Origin: Cyanobacteria bacterium REEB417
GTDB lineage: Bacteria; Cyanobacteriota; Cyanobacteriia; PCC-6307; Cyanobiaceae
Length of the DNA stretch: 41,427 bases
NCBI GenBank assembly: GCA_018970945.1
Contig: JAGWVJ010000013.1
Span: 1 to 41,427 of the forward strand
Direction: 5' to 3'
Shown piece by piece: positions 34,327-41,427 of this stretch. Position 1 is the first letter of the stretch. Each line of letters starts with the position of its first letter. The notes beneath the pieces are model-generated. The model was not told the DNA's origin. It worked only from the letters and a program-made list of their open reading frames with translations, and searched no databases. Both the position numbers and the translations under genes were made by a program.

Positions 34327-34975
34327 TGGCGCCTTCGTCGTCGAGCTGGGGGTAGGGACGCCCCTGGTCCCGGCACCAGGCGGCCACCTGGGGGTAGGCC
34401 CACTCGAACAGCTGCCTGCCATAGCGTTCGGCTGGCACCCCTTCGCCATGGCTGGGCACCAACCCTGCCGCCTGGCGCTGGCGCAGGGCTTCAAACAGCA
34501 GGGTGGCCGCGGCCACGCTCACGTTGAGCGACTGCACCATGCCCAGCATGGGGATCACCACCGCCTGGTCGACGGCGGCGGCGGCGGCATCGCTGAGGCC
34601 CCATTTCTCGGCTCCCAGCAGAAAGGCGCTGGGGCCGGTGAAATCGCAGCTGCGGTAGTCGACCGCCCCGGCACTGAGGTGGGTGCCGAAGACCCTGAAG
34701 CCCTGGCTCTGCAACCCGCGAATCGCCTCTTCGCTGCTGTGGTGGCGGTGCAGGGGCACCCATTTCTGACTGCCCAGGGCGGTGCTGTTGAAGGTGGGCT
34801 GGCGACCCTTGAGGCTGACGCTGTGAGCTTCGAGCACACCCACGGCATCGCAGCTGCGCAGAATGGCCGAGAGGTTGTGGGGCTTGTCGACATGCTCCAG
34901 CAGCACGGTCAGGTCGGCCATGCGGCGGTTGAGCACCGCCTTGAGCCGTTCGAAGCGGCGCGGCAGCAGGGGCAT
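34286..34975 (-). CDS. trmH: tRNA (guanosine-18-2'-O)-methyltransferase TrmH
   Basis: A 229-residue SPOUT-fold enzyme that methylates the ribose of G18 in the tRNA D-loop. It starts MPLLPRRFERLKAVLNRRMA, the TrmH-specific N-terminal helix region. It has VDKPHNLSAILRSCDAVGV (with the catalytic Arg), GAEKWGLSD, and the C-terminal knot IPMLGMVQSLNVSVAAATLL. Length is normal. It diverges from the ATL gene with only 9 nt between starts, so promoters must overlap coding sequence. The 3' end overlaps the small membrane protein gene. Confidence 0.94.
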   Translation of the reverse strand: MPLLPRRFERLKAVLNRRMADLTVLLEHVDKPHNLSAILRSCDAVGVLEAHSVSLKGRQPTFNSTALGSQKWVPLHRHHSSEEAIRGLQSQGFRVFGTHLSAGAVDYRSCDFTGPSAFLLGAEKWGLSDAAAAAVDQAVVIPMLGMVQSLNVSVAAATLLFEALRQRQAAGLVPSHGEGVPAERYGRQLFEWAYPQVAAWCRDQGRPYPQLDDEGAITEDLPRTLRLRC

Positions 34976-34984
34976 GGGCGCGGG

Positions 34985-35320
34985 GTGGCGTCAGCAGCCT
35001 CCAGCTTCGATCAGCGCGTGCACACTGCCGTGGCCCTGATTCCCTGGGGGCGCCTGGCCACCTACGGTCAGATCTCCGAGCTGATCGGTGCCTATGGCTG
35101 CGCCCGCCAGGTGGGCTGGGCCCTGCGCCGGTTGCCCCTGCCCAGCGCCGTGCCCTGGCACCGGGTGGTCAACGCCCAGGGCCGCATCAGCATGAGCCCC
35201 AGCCGCGAGGGCAGCGATTGGATCCAGCGTGAGCTGCTGTTGGCTGAGGGCATTCCCGTGGACCTTGAAGGTCAGCTGCCCTTGCGGCGCTATCTGTGGG
35301 ATCCGCCCAACCGTTTGTGA
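34985..35320 (+). CDS. Alkyltransferase-like protein (ATL, MGMT fold)
   Basis: A 111-residue protein of the O6-alkylguanine-DNA alkyltransferase family. It has the DNA-binding helix region IPWGRLATYGQISELIGA, an Arg-finger region (GCARQVGWALRRLP), and the active-site segment VPWHRVVNAQGRIS. The reactive Cys of PCHRV is replaced by Trp. Such ATL proteins cannot repair alkyl groups themselves; they bind O6-alkylguanine and pass it to nucleotide excision repair. The start is GTG 34985, 9 nt from divergent trmH. It precedes rsmB by 31 nt. Confidence 0.88.
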   Translation: MASAASSFDQRVHTAVALIPWGRLATYGQISELIGAYGCARQVGWALRRLPLPSAVPWHRVVNAQGRISMSPSREGSDWIQRELLLAEGIPVDLEGQLPLRRYLWDPPNRL

Positions 35321-35351
35321 TGCACGCCCCCAGGATCCGGATCTGGTGCCG

Positions 35352-36677
35352 ATGACTGAAGTGACCGGCCTGCGACCCCGCCTGTTGGCCTGGCAGGTGC
35401 TGCAGGAGGTGGGGGCCGGTGCCTATGCCGACGGGGCCCTGGAGCGGGTGCTGCAACGGGCGGGCCGCGGACTGACCAGCGCCGACCGCGCCCTGGTCAC
35501 CGAGCTGGCCTACGGCACGGTGCGCCAGCGGGGCCTGCTGCATGGCTGGCTCGACCGGCTCGGCAAGGTCACGGCCAGCCGCCAGCCCCCCAAGCTGCGC
35601 TGGGTGCTGGAGCTGGGGGCCTACCAGTTGCTGTGTTGCCGCGGCATTCCGGCGTCGGCCGCGGTCAACACCAGCGTTGAACTGGCCCGCGCCGTGGGTC
35701 TGGTGCGGCTGGCGCCGGTGGTCAACGGCCTGCTGCGGGAGCTGGGCCGCCGCCATCAAGGCGATGAGCCCTGGGCGGGGTTGGCCTTGCCCGATGACGC
35801 CGCCGCCAGCCTGGCCCTGCGCCGTTCGCTGCCCCCGTGGCTGGCCGCGTCACTGCTGCAGTGGCTTCCCGCCGATCAGGCCGAAACGGTGGCTGCGGCC
35901 TGCAATGCCACCCCCAGGCTCGATCTGCGGGTGAACCCCCTGCGGGCATCGCGGGCATCGGTGCAGGAGGCCCTGGATGCAGCCGGCGTCACCGCCATGC
36001 CGATCGACGGGCTCGAGCACGGCCTCGAACTGACGGGCCGCAGCGGTGATCTGCGGCAGCTGCCCGGGTACGTCGAGGGCCACTGGAGCGTGCAGGATCG
36101 CTCGGCCCAGCGGGTGGTGCTGCTGCTCGATCCCCAGCCGGGCGAGATGGTCCTCGATGCCTGCGCAGCTCCTGGGGGCAAGGCCACCCAGATCGCCGAA
36201 TGCTGCGGCGATCGCGGTGAGGTGTGGGCCGTGGATCGCTCCGAGACGCGACTCAACCGTCTGCTGCGCAACAGCCAACGGTTGGGACTTGGTGGGTTGC
36301 AGGTGGTGGTGGCCGATGCGGCCGCCCTGGCCGAGCTCAGGCCCCAGTGGCTGGGCCGTTTTGACCGCATCCTGCTGGATGCGCCCTGCTCGGGATTGGG
36401 CACCCTGGCGCGTCATGCCGATGCCCGCTGGCGCATGACCCCCGGTGCGATCGAGGAGCTGGTGGCCCTGCAGCACCGTCTGCTGCTGGCGATGGCCCCC
36501 CTGCTGCGGCCCGGTGGTCGCCTGGTGTACGCCACCTGCACCCTGCACCCCCTGGAGAACCAACGCCAGATCGAGCGCTTTATGGCCGAGCAGCCGGGTT
36601 GGCAGCTCCAGCAGCAATGGCAGCGCTGGCCCGGTGATGGCGACGGTTTCTTTACCGCGGCGTTGCAGGCGCCCTGA
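35352..36677 (+). CDS. rsmB: 16S rRNA (cytosine967-C5)-methyltransferase RsmB
   Basis: A 441-residue enzyme. The N-terminal NusB-like RNA-binding domain (about 1-140) includes VTELAYGTVRQRGLLHGWLD. The Rossmann methyltransferase domain has the SAM loop LDACAAPGGKATQIAE, DRSETRLNRL, and the two functional cysteines: Cys346 in DAPCSGLG (product release) and Cys396 in YATCTLHPLEN (nucleophile). ATG 35352 is preferred; GTG 35346 would add two residues. It probably shares a transcript with the ATL gene. Its stop is 2 nt from the end of the convergent PBP gene, so transcripts must overlap. Confidence 0.95.
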   Translation: MTEVTGLRPRLLAWQVLQEVGAGAYADGALERVLQRAGRGLTSADRALVTELAYGTVRQRGLLHGWLDRLGKVTASRQPPKLRWVLELGAYQLLCCRGIPASAAVNTSVELARAVGLVRLAPVVNGLLRELGRRHQGDEPWAGLALPDDAAASLALRRSLPPWLAASLLQWLPADQAETVAAACNATPRLDLRVNPLRASRASVQEALDAAGVTAMPIDGLEHGLELTGRSGDLRQLPGYVEGHWSVQDRSAQRVVLLLDPQPGEMVLDACAAPGGKATQIAECCGDRGEVWAVDRSETRLNRLLRNSQRLGLGGLQVVVADAAALAELRPQWLGRFDRILLDAPCSGLGTLARHADARWRMTPGAIEELVALQHRLLLAMAPLLRPGGRLVYATCTLHPLENQRQIERFMAEQPGWQLQQQWQRWPGDGDGFFTAALQAP

Positions 36678-36679
36678 GC

Positions 36680-38791
36680 TCAGGGCACCGGCGGGGCGGC
36701 CACGGGTGGCGGCGGCGTGGTGACCGGCGGCGGCGTGCCGGGTCCTGCCGCGGACGGTGCAGCGGAGCCGGGAGCCACTGTCGCCCCGGGGCCGCTGGGC
36801 CGGGCATTGGTGGGGGTGCCTTCAGGGACCGGTGCAAAGCTTTCGGGCAGCTCCGGTGCCGCAGGGGCCTGCTCGGTCGCGGCCACACCGCTGCGGGTGG
36901 CCGTTGGGCGGCCCGTTTTGGCATCGGGTTGGATGCTGCCCTGCAGCCGGGGCTTGGCGGGGAACTGCCGCTGCGGCAGGGTCCGGCTGATCGGTGCCAT
37001 GAAATCGCGCCACGCCAGGGTGGCGACCACACTGGTGTTTCCGGTTTCGCGGCTGTCGTCGTAGCCCAGCCAGACGCCGGTGGTGAGCTGGGCAATCGAG
37101 CCGATGAACCACAGGTCACGTCCCCCTTCGGAGGTGCCGGTCTTGCCGGCCACCGGCCTGTCGCCCAGTGCCGCGCCGCCGCCGGTCCCGCCCTTGACCA
37201 CCTGCTGCAGCATCCACAGCATGGCGTCGGCGATGTCGCTGGCCACAGCGCGGCGGCCCCGGTCACCATCGGCTCGGCGGCTCCAGAGCAGCTGGCCATC
37301 GGGGCCCAGGATGTCTTCAAACGGGGTGGGTCTGACGTAGATCCCCCGGTTGGTGATCGCCGCATAGGCCGCCGTCATGTCAAGCAGGGTCTGCTCATAG
37401 GCGCCAATGGCCATTGGATAGAACCTGCCCAGTTCGCGGGTGATCCCGAGGCTTTTGGCGGTTTCGATGACCCTGTCGAAGCCCATCTCCTTGAGCAGTG
37501 AGACGGCCACGGTGTTGAGCGAGTTCTGCAGGGCCACGGCCAGCGACACCCGGCCCAGGTAGCGGCCGCCAAAGTTGCGCGGGCAGTACCCGGCAAAGCA
37601 ACGGGGCGAATCCACCACGCTGCGCTCGGGCAGCATGCCGCTCTTGAGCGCCGCCAGATAAACAAACAGCTTGAAGGTGGATCCCGGTGAGCGCAGGGCC
37701 TGGGCAGCGCGGTTGAACTGGCTCTTGTTGAAGTCCTTGCCGCCCACCATGGCCCGGACCATCCCGGTGCCGGGCTCCATCGCGACCAAAGCGCCCTCCA
37801 TCTGACCGGTGGCGAAGCGGTTGATGCTGCTCTGGGCCTGCCGTTGCCACTGCAGGTTCAGGGTGCTGCGCACCGTGAGCCCTCCCACTTCAAGCTGCTC
37901 CTTGCTCAGCACCTTGGGCAGCTCCTGCTGCACCCAACTGCTGAACCATGGGGCCTGGCTCTCCCAGAATTTGGGTTCGGCCGGCTGCAGCGCCAGGGGG
38001 GTGGCCTCGGCCTCGGCCCGTTGGCTGGCATCGATGAACCCTGCTTCCTCCATGCGCGTCAGCACGATGCTGCGGCGTTGGAGGGCCAGTTCGGGGTTGA
38101 CCAGCGGTGAGTAGACCGACGGCGCCGGGGGCAGCCCGGCGATCAGAGCCGCCTCCGGCAACGTCAGCTGGCTGGGCGTCTTGGAGAAGTAGATCCAGGC
38201 GGCATCGGCTACGCCATAGGCGCTCGAACCGAGATACACCACATTGAGGTACTCGGTGAGGATCTGGCGCTTGCTGAGCTGGCGCTCGAGCTTGCCCGCC
38301 AGGGCCGCCTCCTTGAGCTTGCGGATCAGGGTGACGTCCTGGCTCAAAAAGACCGTGCGGGCCAGCTGCTGGGTGATCGTGCTGGCGCCCTCCTCGACCG
38401 AGCGTTGGGAGAGGTTGCGCACCAGGGCCCGTCCGATGCCCACGGGGTCGATACCGCTGTGCTGGTAAAAGCGGCGATCTTCGGCGGCGATGAAGGCCTG
38501 TTCCACCAGGGTGGGCAGTGATTCGGGCGTGAGTTTTTCGCGGGTGGCCGGGCCGATCTTCTGGATCACCTCGCCATCGGCCGAGAGGATGGTGAGCGTG
38601 CCGGGGCGGTTGAAGCTGCCGATGCGACGTGCATCCGGCAGCAGGGCGTCCATGCCGCTCACCAGGGCCGCCTGGCCGAGGGCGAAGCCGGCACCGACCA
38701 GCAGCGACACGGTGGCCGTGCGTTGCCAACCGGGTGAGGGGATCGGTGTCAGAGCGCCGGGGCGGGCCAACTCAGGTGAGGCTGGCACCAA
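36680..38791 (-). CDS. Class A penicillin-binding protein (glycosyltransferase/transpeptidase)
   Basis: A 703-residue bifunctional peptidoglycan synthase. A short cytoplasmic lead and one membrane helix (about 28-48) precede the GT51 domain, with AAEDRRFYQHSGIDPVGIGR, GASTITQQLARTVFL and KRQILTEYLNVVYLGSSAYG. The transpeptidase has the Ser371-x-x-Lys374 motif (SPGSTFKLF), SLN in LQNSLNTVAV, and KTGTSEGG. The last about 80 residues are Pro/Ala/Thr-rich and probably disordered in the periplasm. The start is TTG 38791 (GTG 38788 follows), overlapping the end of chlG by 20 nt, so cell-wall and chlorophyll genes are coupled on one transcript. Confidence 0.95.
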   Translation of the reverse strand: MVPASPELARPGALTPIPSPGWQRTATVSLLVGAGFALGQAALVSGMDALLPDARRIGSFNRPGTLTILSADGEVIQKIGPATREKLTPESLPTLVEQAFIAAEDRRFYQHSGIDPVGIGRALVRNLSQRSVEEGASTITQQLARTVFLSQDVTLIRKLKEAALAGKLERQLSKRQILTEYLNVVYLGSSAYGVADAAWIYFSKTPSQLTLPEAALIAGLPPAPSVYSPLVNPELALQRRSIVLTRMEEAGFIDASQRAEAEATPLALQPAEPKFWESQAPWFSSWVQQELPKVLSKEQLEVGGLTVRSTLNLQWQRQAQSSINRFATGQMEGALVAMEPGTGMVRAMVGGKDFNKSQFNRAAQALRSPGSTFKLFVYLAALKSGMLPERSVVDSPRCFAGYCPRNFGGRYLGRVSLAVALQNSLNTVAVSLLKEMGFDRVIETAKSLGITRELGRFYPMAIGAYEQTLLDMTAAYAAITNRGIYVRPTPFEDILGPDGQLLWSRRADGDRGRRAVASDIADAMLWMLQQVVKGGTGGGAALGDRPVAGKTGTSEGGRDLWFIGSIAQLTTGVWLGYDDSRETGNTSVVATLAWRDFMAPISRTLPQRQFPAKPRLQGSIQPDAKTGRPTATRSGVAATEQAPAAPELPESFAPVPEGTPTNARPSGPGATVAPGSAAPSAAGPGTPPPVTTPPPPVAAPPVP

Positions 38792-39764
38792 CCAGGGAAC
38801 TGTGGCCGATGGCCAGGGCGGTCACCAGCATGCCCAGCACGAGAAACGGCTGGGCGCTGGCCTGGTACTTCACATCAAAGGCCACGGGATCTCGCAGCAG
38901 CCAGATGTCCTGGAAGGTCATCTGCGGCACGATCAGCAACACCAGCAGCACCGACGCGAAGTGCTGGCCGATGGCGATCAGTACGGCCACCATCGCCAGT
39001 TGGAAGAGGTCGATCATGCCGGCGCTGATCCAGCTGGCCGTCTCGATGCCGAAGACCACGGGCAGGCTGTTGAGGCCCAGGGCCCGGTCGCCTTCGACGC
39101 TCTTGAAATCGTTGACCACGGCGATCCCGAGACCCGCCAGCGAATAGGCCAGGGTGAGCAGGGCTGTGGTCCAGGTGAGCTGGCCAAACAGGGCCTGGCC
39201 GGCCCACCAGGGCAGGGCGATGTAGCTGGCACCAAGGGCATAGTTGCCCAGCCAGCCGTTCTGCTTGAGCTTCAGCGGCGGCGCCGAGTAGATGAAGCTC
39301 ACGAACGAACCGCCCAGGGCAAGAAGCAGCAGCACCGGGGTGGTGTGGCCCGCCCAGAGGTCGAGTCCGTAGGCCAGCCCGAGGCCGGCGAGCAGCAGGA
39401 TCCAGATCTGTGCCCTGACCTGACCCAGGGGGATCGCACCCGAGGGGATCGGCCGATAGGGCTCATTGATCGCGTCGATCTCGCGGTCGTAGTAGTCGTT
39501 GATCGTCTGGGTGTACCCGGCCAGCAGCGGCCCACTCATCAGCATGCAGGCGATTGACGCGAGCACATCGGCCAGGCGCCAGTGAAAGTTGCCGGAGGCA
39601 GCAGCGCCGCAGACCACCCCCCAGATCAGGGGGATCCAGGTGACCGGTTTCATCAGCTGAAGCCGGATCTTCCAGATGTTGGTGGTGCCTGCGGCACCTT
39701 TCATGCCCAGCAACTGGCGGGCAGAAGCGCCTGCAGAGGCCTCGGGGTTCGGGCTGTTGGTCAA
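38772..39764 (-). CDS. chlG: Chlorophyll synthase ChlG
   Basis: A 330-residue UbiA-family prenyltransferase that attaches the phytyl or geranylgeranyl chain to chlorophyllide, the last step of chlorophyll a synthesis, in the thylakoid membrane. The first Asp-rich motif is NDYYDREID (residues 89-97) and the second is VVNDFKSVEGD. The chlorophyll-synthase-specific segments NEPYRPIPSGAI, VSFIYSAPPLKLKQNGW and DVKYQASAQPFLVLG are all present. About eight to nine helices are predicted by eye. It begins 27 nt after the petP stop, and its end overlaps the PBP gene. Confidence 0.96.
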   Translation of the reverse strand: MTNSPNPEASAGASARQLLGMKGAAGTTNIWKIRLQLMKPVTWIPLIWGVVCGAAASGNFHWRLADVLASIACMLMSGPLLAGYTQTINDYYDREIDAINEPYRPIPSGAIPLGQVRAQIWILLLAGLGLAYGLDLWAGHTTPVLLLLALGGSFVSFIYSAPPLKLKQNGWLGNYALGASYIALPWWAGQALFGQLTWTTALLTLAYSLAGLGIAVVNDFKSVEGDRALGLNSLPVVFGIETASWISAGMIDLFQLAMVAVLIAIGQHFASVLLVLLIVPQMTFQDIWLLRDPVAFDVKYQASAQPFLVLGMLVTALAIGHSSLVGASLT

Positions 39765-39791
39765 GGGAGGCGACTCAGGCGAAGCGTCGGA

Positions 39792-40016
39792 TTAGGCGAG
39801 GGTGATCTCGTCGTCGAAGAACCAGGCCTTGCTGCCGTTGGCCAGTTCCACCACGACACCGATGCCCTTGCCATCGACCGTGCGGAAGCCGGTCACCGTG
39901 CCGGTCGCATCGGCCTTCAGGGCGTCGACCATCTCGGCGGGGATGCGGTCACGCACCCGGGTGATGCGCACCTTGGCACCGAGATTGATGCTGACTGGGG
40001 TGGCAGCCTGGGACAT
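39792..40016 (-). CDS. petP: PetP-like cytochrome b6f regulatory subunit (DUF2862)
   Basis: A 74-residue soluble protein with an SH3-like barrel pattern: [50 protein letters not shown]. This matches the cyanobacterial PetP family (Ssr2998 in Synechocystis), which binds the cytochrome b6f complex and favours cyclic electron flow. Assignment is by family pattern from memory. ATG 40016 is 53 nt from divergent hisF. The downstream neighbour chlG is also photosynthetic, which supports the call. Confidence 0.85.
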   Translation of the reverse strand: MSQAATPVSINLGAKVRITRVRDRIPAEMVDALKADATGTVTGFRTVDGKGIGVVVELANGSKAWFFDDEITLA

Positions 40017-40069
40017 GGCCGGCGCAACTGGAAAGTGGCGCCACCCTAACTCGCCTGACGTCGCCTCCC

Positions 40070-40855
40070 ATGGCCTGCAAACGGATCATTCCCTGCCTGG
40101 ATGTGGCGGGTGGACGCGTCGTCAAGGGGGTGAACTTTGTGGGCCTGCGCGATGCGGGCGATCCGGTCGAGCTGGCGTGCCGCTACAGCGCCGCCGGTGC
40201 CGACGAGCTGGTGTTTCTCGACATCGCCGCCAGCCACCAGGGCCGCGCCACCCTGGTGGAGCTGGTGCGCCGCACCGCCGAGGCGGTGACGATTCCGTTC
40301 ACGGTGGGGGGGGGCATCAGCAGCGTTGAGGCCATCACCGAACTGCTGCGGGCCGGGGCTGACAAGGTGAGCCTCAATTCGTCAGCCGTGCGCGATCCCG
40401 CCCTGGTGGGGCGCGGTGCCGAGCGTTTCGGTTGCCAGTGCATCGTTGTGGCCATCGACGCCCGTCGCCGCGAGGGCGGCGGTTGGGATGTGCATGTCAA
40501 GGGCGGCCGCGAGAACACCGGCCTCGATGCGGTGGCCTGGGCCCGGCAGGTGGTCGGTCTCGGGGCCGGTGAAATCCTGTTGACATCGATGGATGGTGAT
40601 GGCACCCAGGCCGGCTACGACCTCGCGCTCACCCGTGCGGTGGCCGCTGCGGTCGAGGTGCCGGTGATCGCCAGCGGCGGGGCCGGTTGCATCGACCACA
40701 TCGCAGCCGCCCTTGACGGCGGCCCCGGGGGCGGCCACGCGGCCGCGGCCTTGCTGGCGTCGCTGTTGCACGATGGCGTGCTCAGCGTCGAACAGATCAA
40801 GACCGACCTGCTGGCGCGGGGTCTGTCGATTCGGCCGCCGCAGCCAGCGTTCTGA
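40070..40855 (+). CDS. hisF: Imidazole glycerol phosphate synthase, cyclase subunit HisF
   Basis: A 261-residue TIM-barrel enzyme that, with glutaminase HisH, closes the imidazole ring in histidine synthesis and releases AICAR. Catalytic Asp11 ([14 protein letters not shown]) and Asp130 ([10 protein letters not shown]) are present. Phosphate-binding loops are seen in [12 protein letters not shown] and [17 protein letters not shown]. The segment near the C-terminus contains a Gly/Ala-rich stretch ([20 protein letters not shown]) in the usual place. ATG 40070 is the start. hisH is not in this window, as usual for dispersed cyanobacterial his genes. Confidence 0.96.
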   Translation: MACKRIIPCLDVAGGRVVKGVNFVGLRDAGDPVELACRYSAAGADELVFLDIAASHQGRATLVELVRRTAEAVTIPFTVGGGISSVEAITELLRAGADKVSLNSSAVRDPALVGRGAERFGCQCIVVAIDARRREGGGWDVHVKGGRENTGLDAVAWARQVVGLGAGEILLTSMDGDGTQAGYDLALTRAVAAAVEVPVIASGGAGCIDHIAAALDGGPGGGHAAAALLASLLHDGVLSVEQIKTDLLARGLSIRPPQPAF

Positions 40856-40930
40856 ACCCCTGCGGCATCGCGCGGCCTGTCACGCCTCGTTACATTGCAT
40901 TGGACGTGCTTGCGAATTTCAGGGCCTGCG

Positions 40931-41218
40931 GTGACTGCTGTCTTTCTGTTGCCGCCCGCTGCCCTCACGGCCATCGCCCTGGCCATGGTCGTGGCGATTT
41001 TGGCTCTGGTGGCCTGGGCGCTGCAGCTCATGCAGGCGGCCAATGACCGGCAGGAATTTTCATTGATGCTGGCCGGCTGCATGGTCTGCTCAGCCGCGGT
41101 GGGTCTGGCCACGGTGATGGTGATCACGATCACCAGTCCGGCGGGTCTCGATCACGGTGGATTGGCCTTGCTGCGGGCTGTCAGCCTCGAGTCGGCTGAG
41201 GTCGGTGTGCCGCGGTGA
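40931..41218 (+). CDS. Small membrane protein upstream of menG, unknown
   Basis: A 95-residue protein with two hydrophobic helices (LTAIALAMVVAILALVAWAL and LMLAGCMVCSAAVGLATVMV) joined by a short polar loop (MQAANDRQEFS) and ending in a polar tail. No family recognised. The start is GTG 40931; a longer form from ATG 40895 is possible but less likely. A possible -10 (TACATT) lies near 40891-40896. The TGA stop overlaps the menG GTG start (GTGA), so the two are probably co-translated, which hints at a membrane or quinone-related role without proving it. Confidence 0.6.
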   Translation: MTAVFLLPPAALTAIALAMVVAILALVAWALQLMQAANDRQEFSLMLAGCMVCSAAVGLATVMVITITSPAGLDHGGLALLRAVSLESAEVGVPR

Positions 41219-41427
41219 GGGGTTTCGAGCCCGGCGATGCCGCGGCAGTGCAGCGGCTGTTCGATGCTGTGGCCCCCCGTTACGACCAGCTCAACGATGT
41301 GCTGAGCCTGGGGTTGCACCGTCTCTGGAAGCGCCAGGCCATCGCCTGGGTGAATCCGGCGCCTGGGCAGCGTTGCCTTGATCTGTGCTGCGGCACCGGC
41401 GATCTGGCCCTGTTGCTGGCAGCCCGG
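41215..41427 (+). CDS. menG: MenG/UbiE demethylphylloquinone methyltransferase, 5' part
   Basis: The first 71 codons of a UbiE-family C-methyltransferase, cut by the window end. After GTG 41215 come VQRLFDAVAPRYDQLNDVLS and LHRLWKRQAIAW, the family's N-terminal box, then the SAM loop CLDLCCGTGDLALLL. In cyanobacteria this enzyme adds the last methyl group to phylloquinone, the photosystem I electron carrier, and in some species also to plastoquinone precursors. Only the N-terminal third is visible, so completeness cannot be judged. Confidence 0.9.
   Translation, partial: MRGFEPGDAAAVQRLFDAVAPRYDQLNDVLSLGLHRLWKRQAIAWVNPAPGQRCLDLCCGTGDLALLLAAR

Overview
This 41.4-kb window comes from the chromosome of a high-GC unicellular cyanobacterium of the Synechococcus/Cyanobium (picocyanobacterial) type. 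The evidence is chlorophyll synthase ChlG, the cytochrome b6f accessory protein PetP, a UbiE/MenG methyltransferase, the light-repressed-type long ribosome hibernation factor, an Fe-type superoxide dismutase, type IV pilins, a plastid-like pyruvate dehydrogenase E2, and a few copies of the cyanobacterial octamer GCGATCGC (for example 13875-13882, 14332-14339, 28568-28575, 36208-36215). The Fe-SOD and high GC favour a freshwater or euryhaline Cyanobium-like strain; that is an inference.

Layout. 1-3189 (minus): hpf/lrtA - deoC - recO - MFS exporter, tightly packed and probably one operon. 3241-9108 (plus): lipB, an acyl-CoA/ACP synthetase whose start sits just behind a perfect hairpin, a YlqD coiled-coil protein, PDH E2 and queA. 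9140-10489 (minus): sodB and a membrane-anchored FKBP isomerase. 10488-12300 (plus): lnt and a DUF805 membrane protein. Then tRNA-Arg(TCT) on minus, a helix-turn-helix protein of unknown role, and rsmI with a small membrane protein on minus. cysQ (plus) ends at 15401.

15402-22500 looks like an accessory insertion between cysQ and pnp. It holds a decayed ZIP-family metal transporter, a long empty stretch, a lower-GC operon of a glycogen-debranching enzyme (GlgX) plus a large three-part protein (N-terminal beta domain, AGE-type epimerase barrel, C-terminal STAS domain) closed by a strong terminator, and a TPR/2-oxoglutarate oxygenase. The GlgX/AGE-STAS pair is the best candidate for an undescribed system: an alpha-glucan or sugar enzyme that may be controlled by an attached STAS module.

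22540-27966 (minus) is housekeeping: nfu, serS, rseP, rpsN (own terminator) and pnp. lepA (28082-29890) is followed by a type IV pilus block: four translationally overlapping minor pilin-like genes (29945-31995), a PilZ-like gene, and a convergent lower-GC major-pilin-like gene (32492-32845). The first minor pilin gene has its ribosome binding site inside a perfect 8-bp hairpin, and the second either lacks a leader or takes it from an overlapping reading frame. These look like a DNA-uptake or fibre-tip set; that role is inferred.

33105-41427 holds a DppC-like permease ending in a 15-bp minisatellite, a small membrane protein, TrmH, an alkyltransferase-like protein (Trp in place of the reactive Cys), RsmB, a class A penicillin-binding protein, ChlG, PetP, HisF, a small membrane protein and the start of menG. 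I saw no CRISPR array, rRNA, insertion sequence, prophage or origin.
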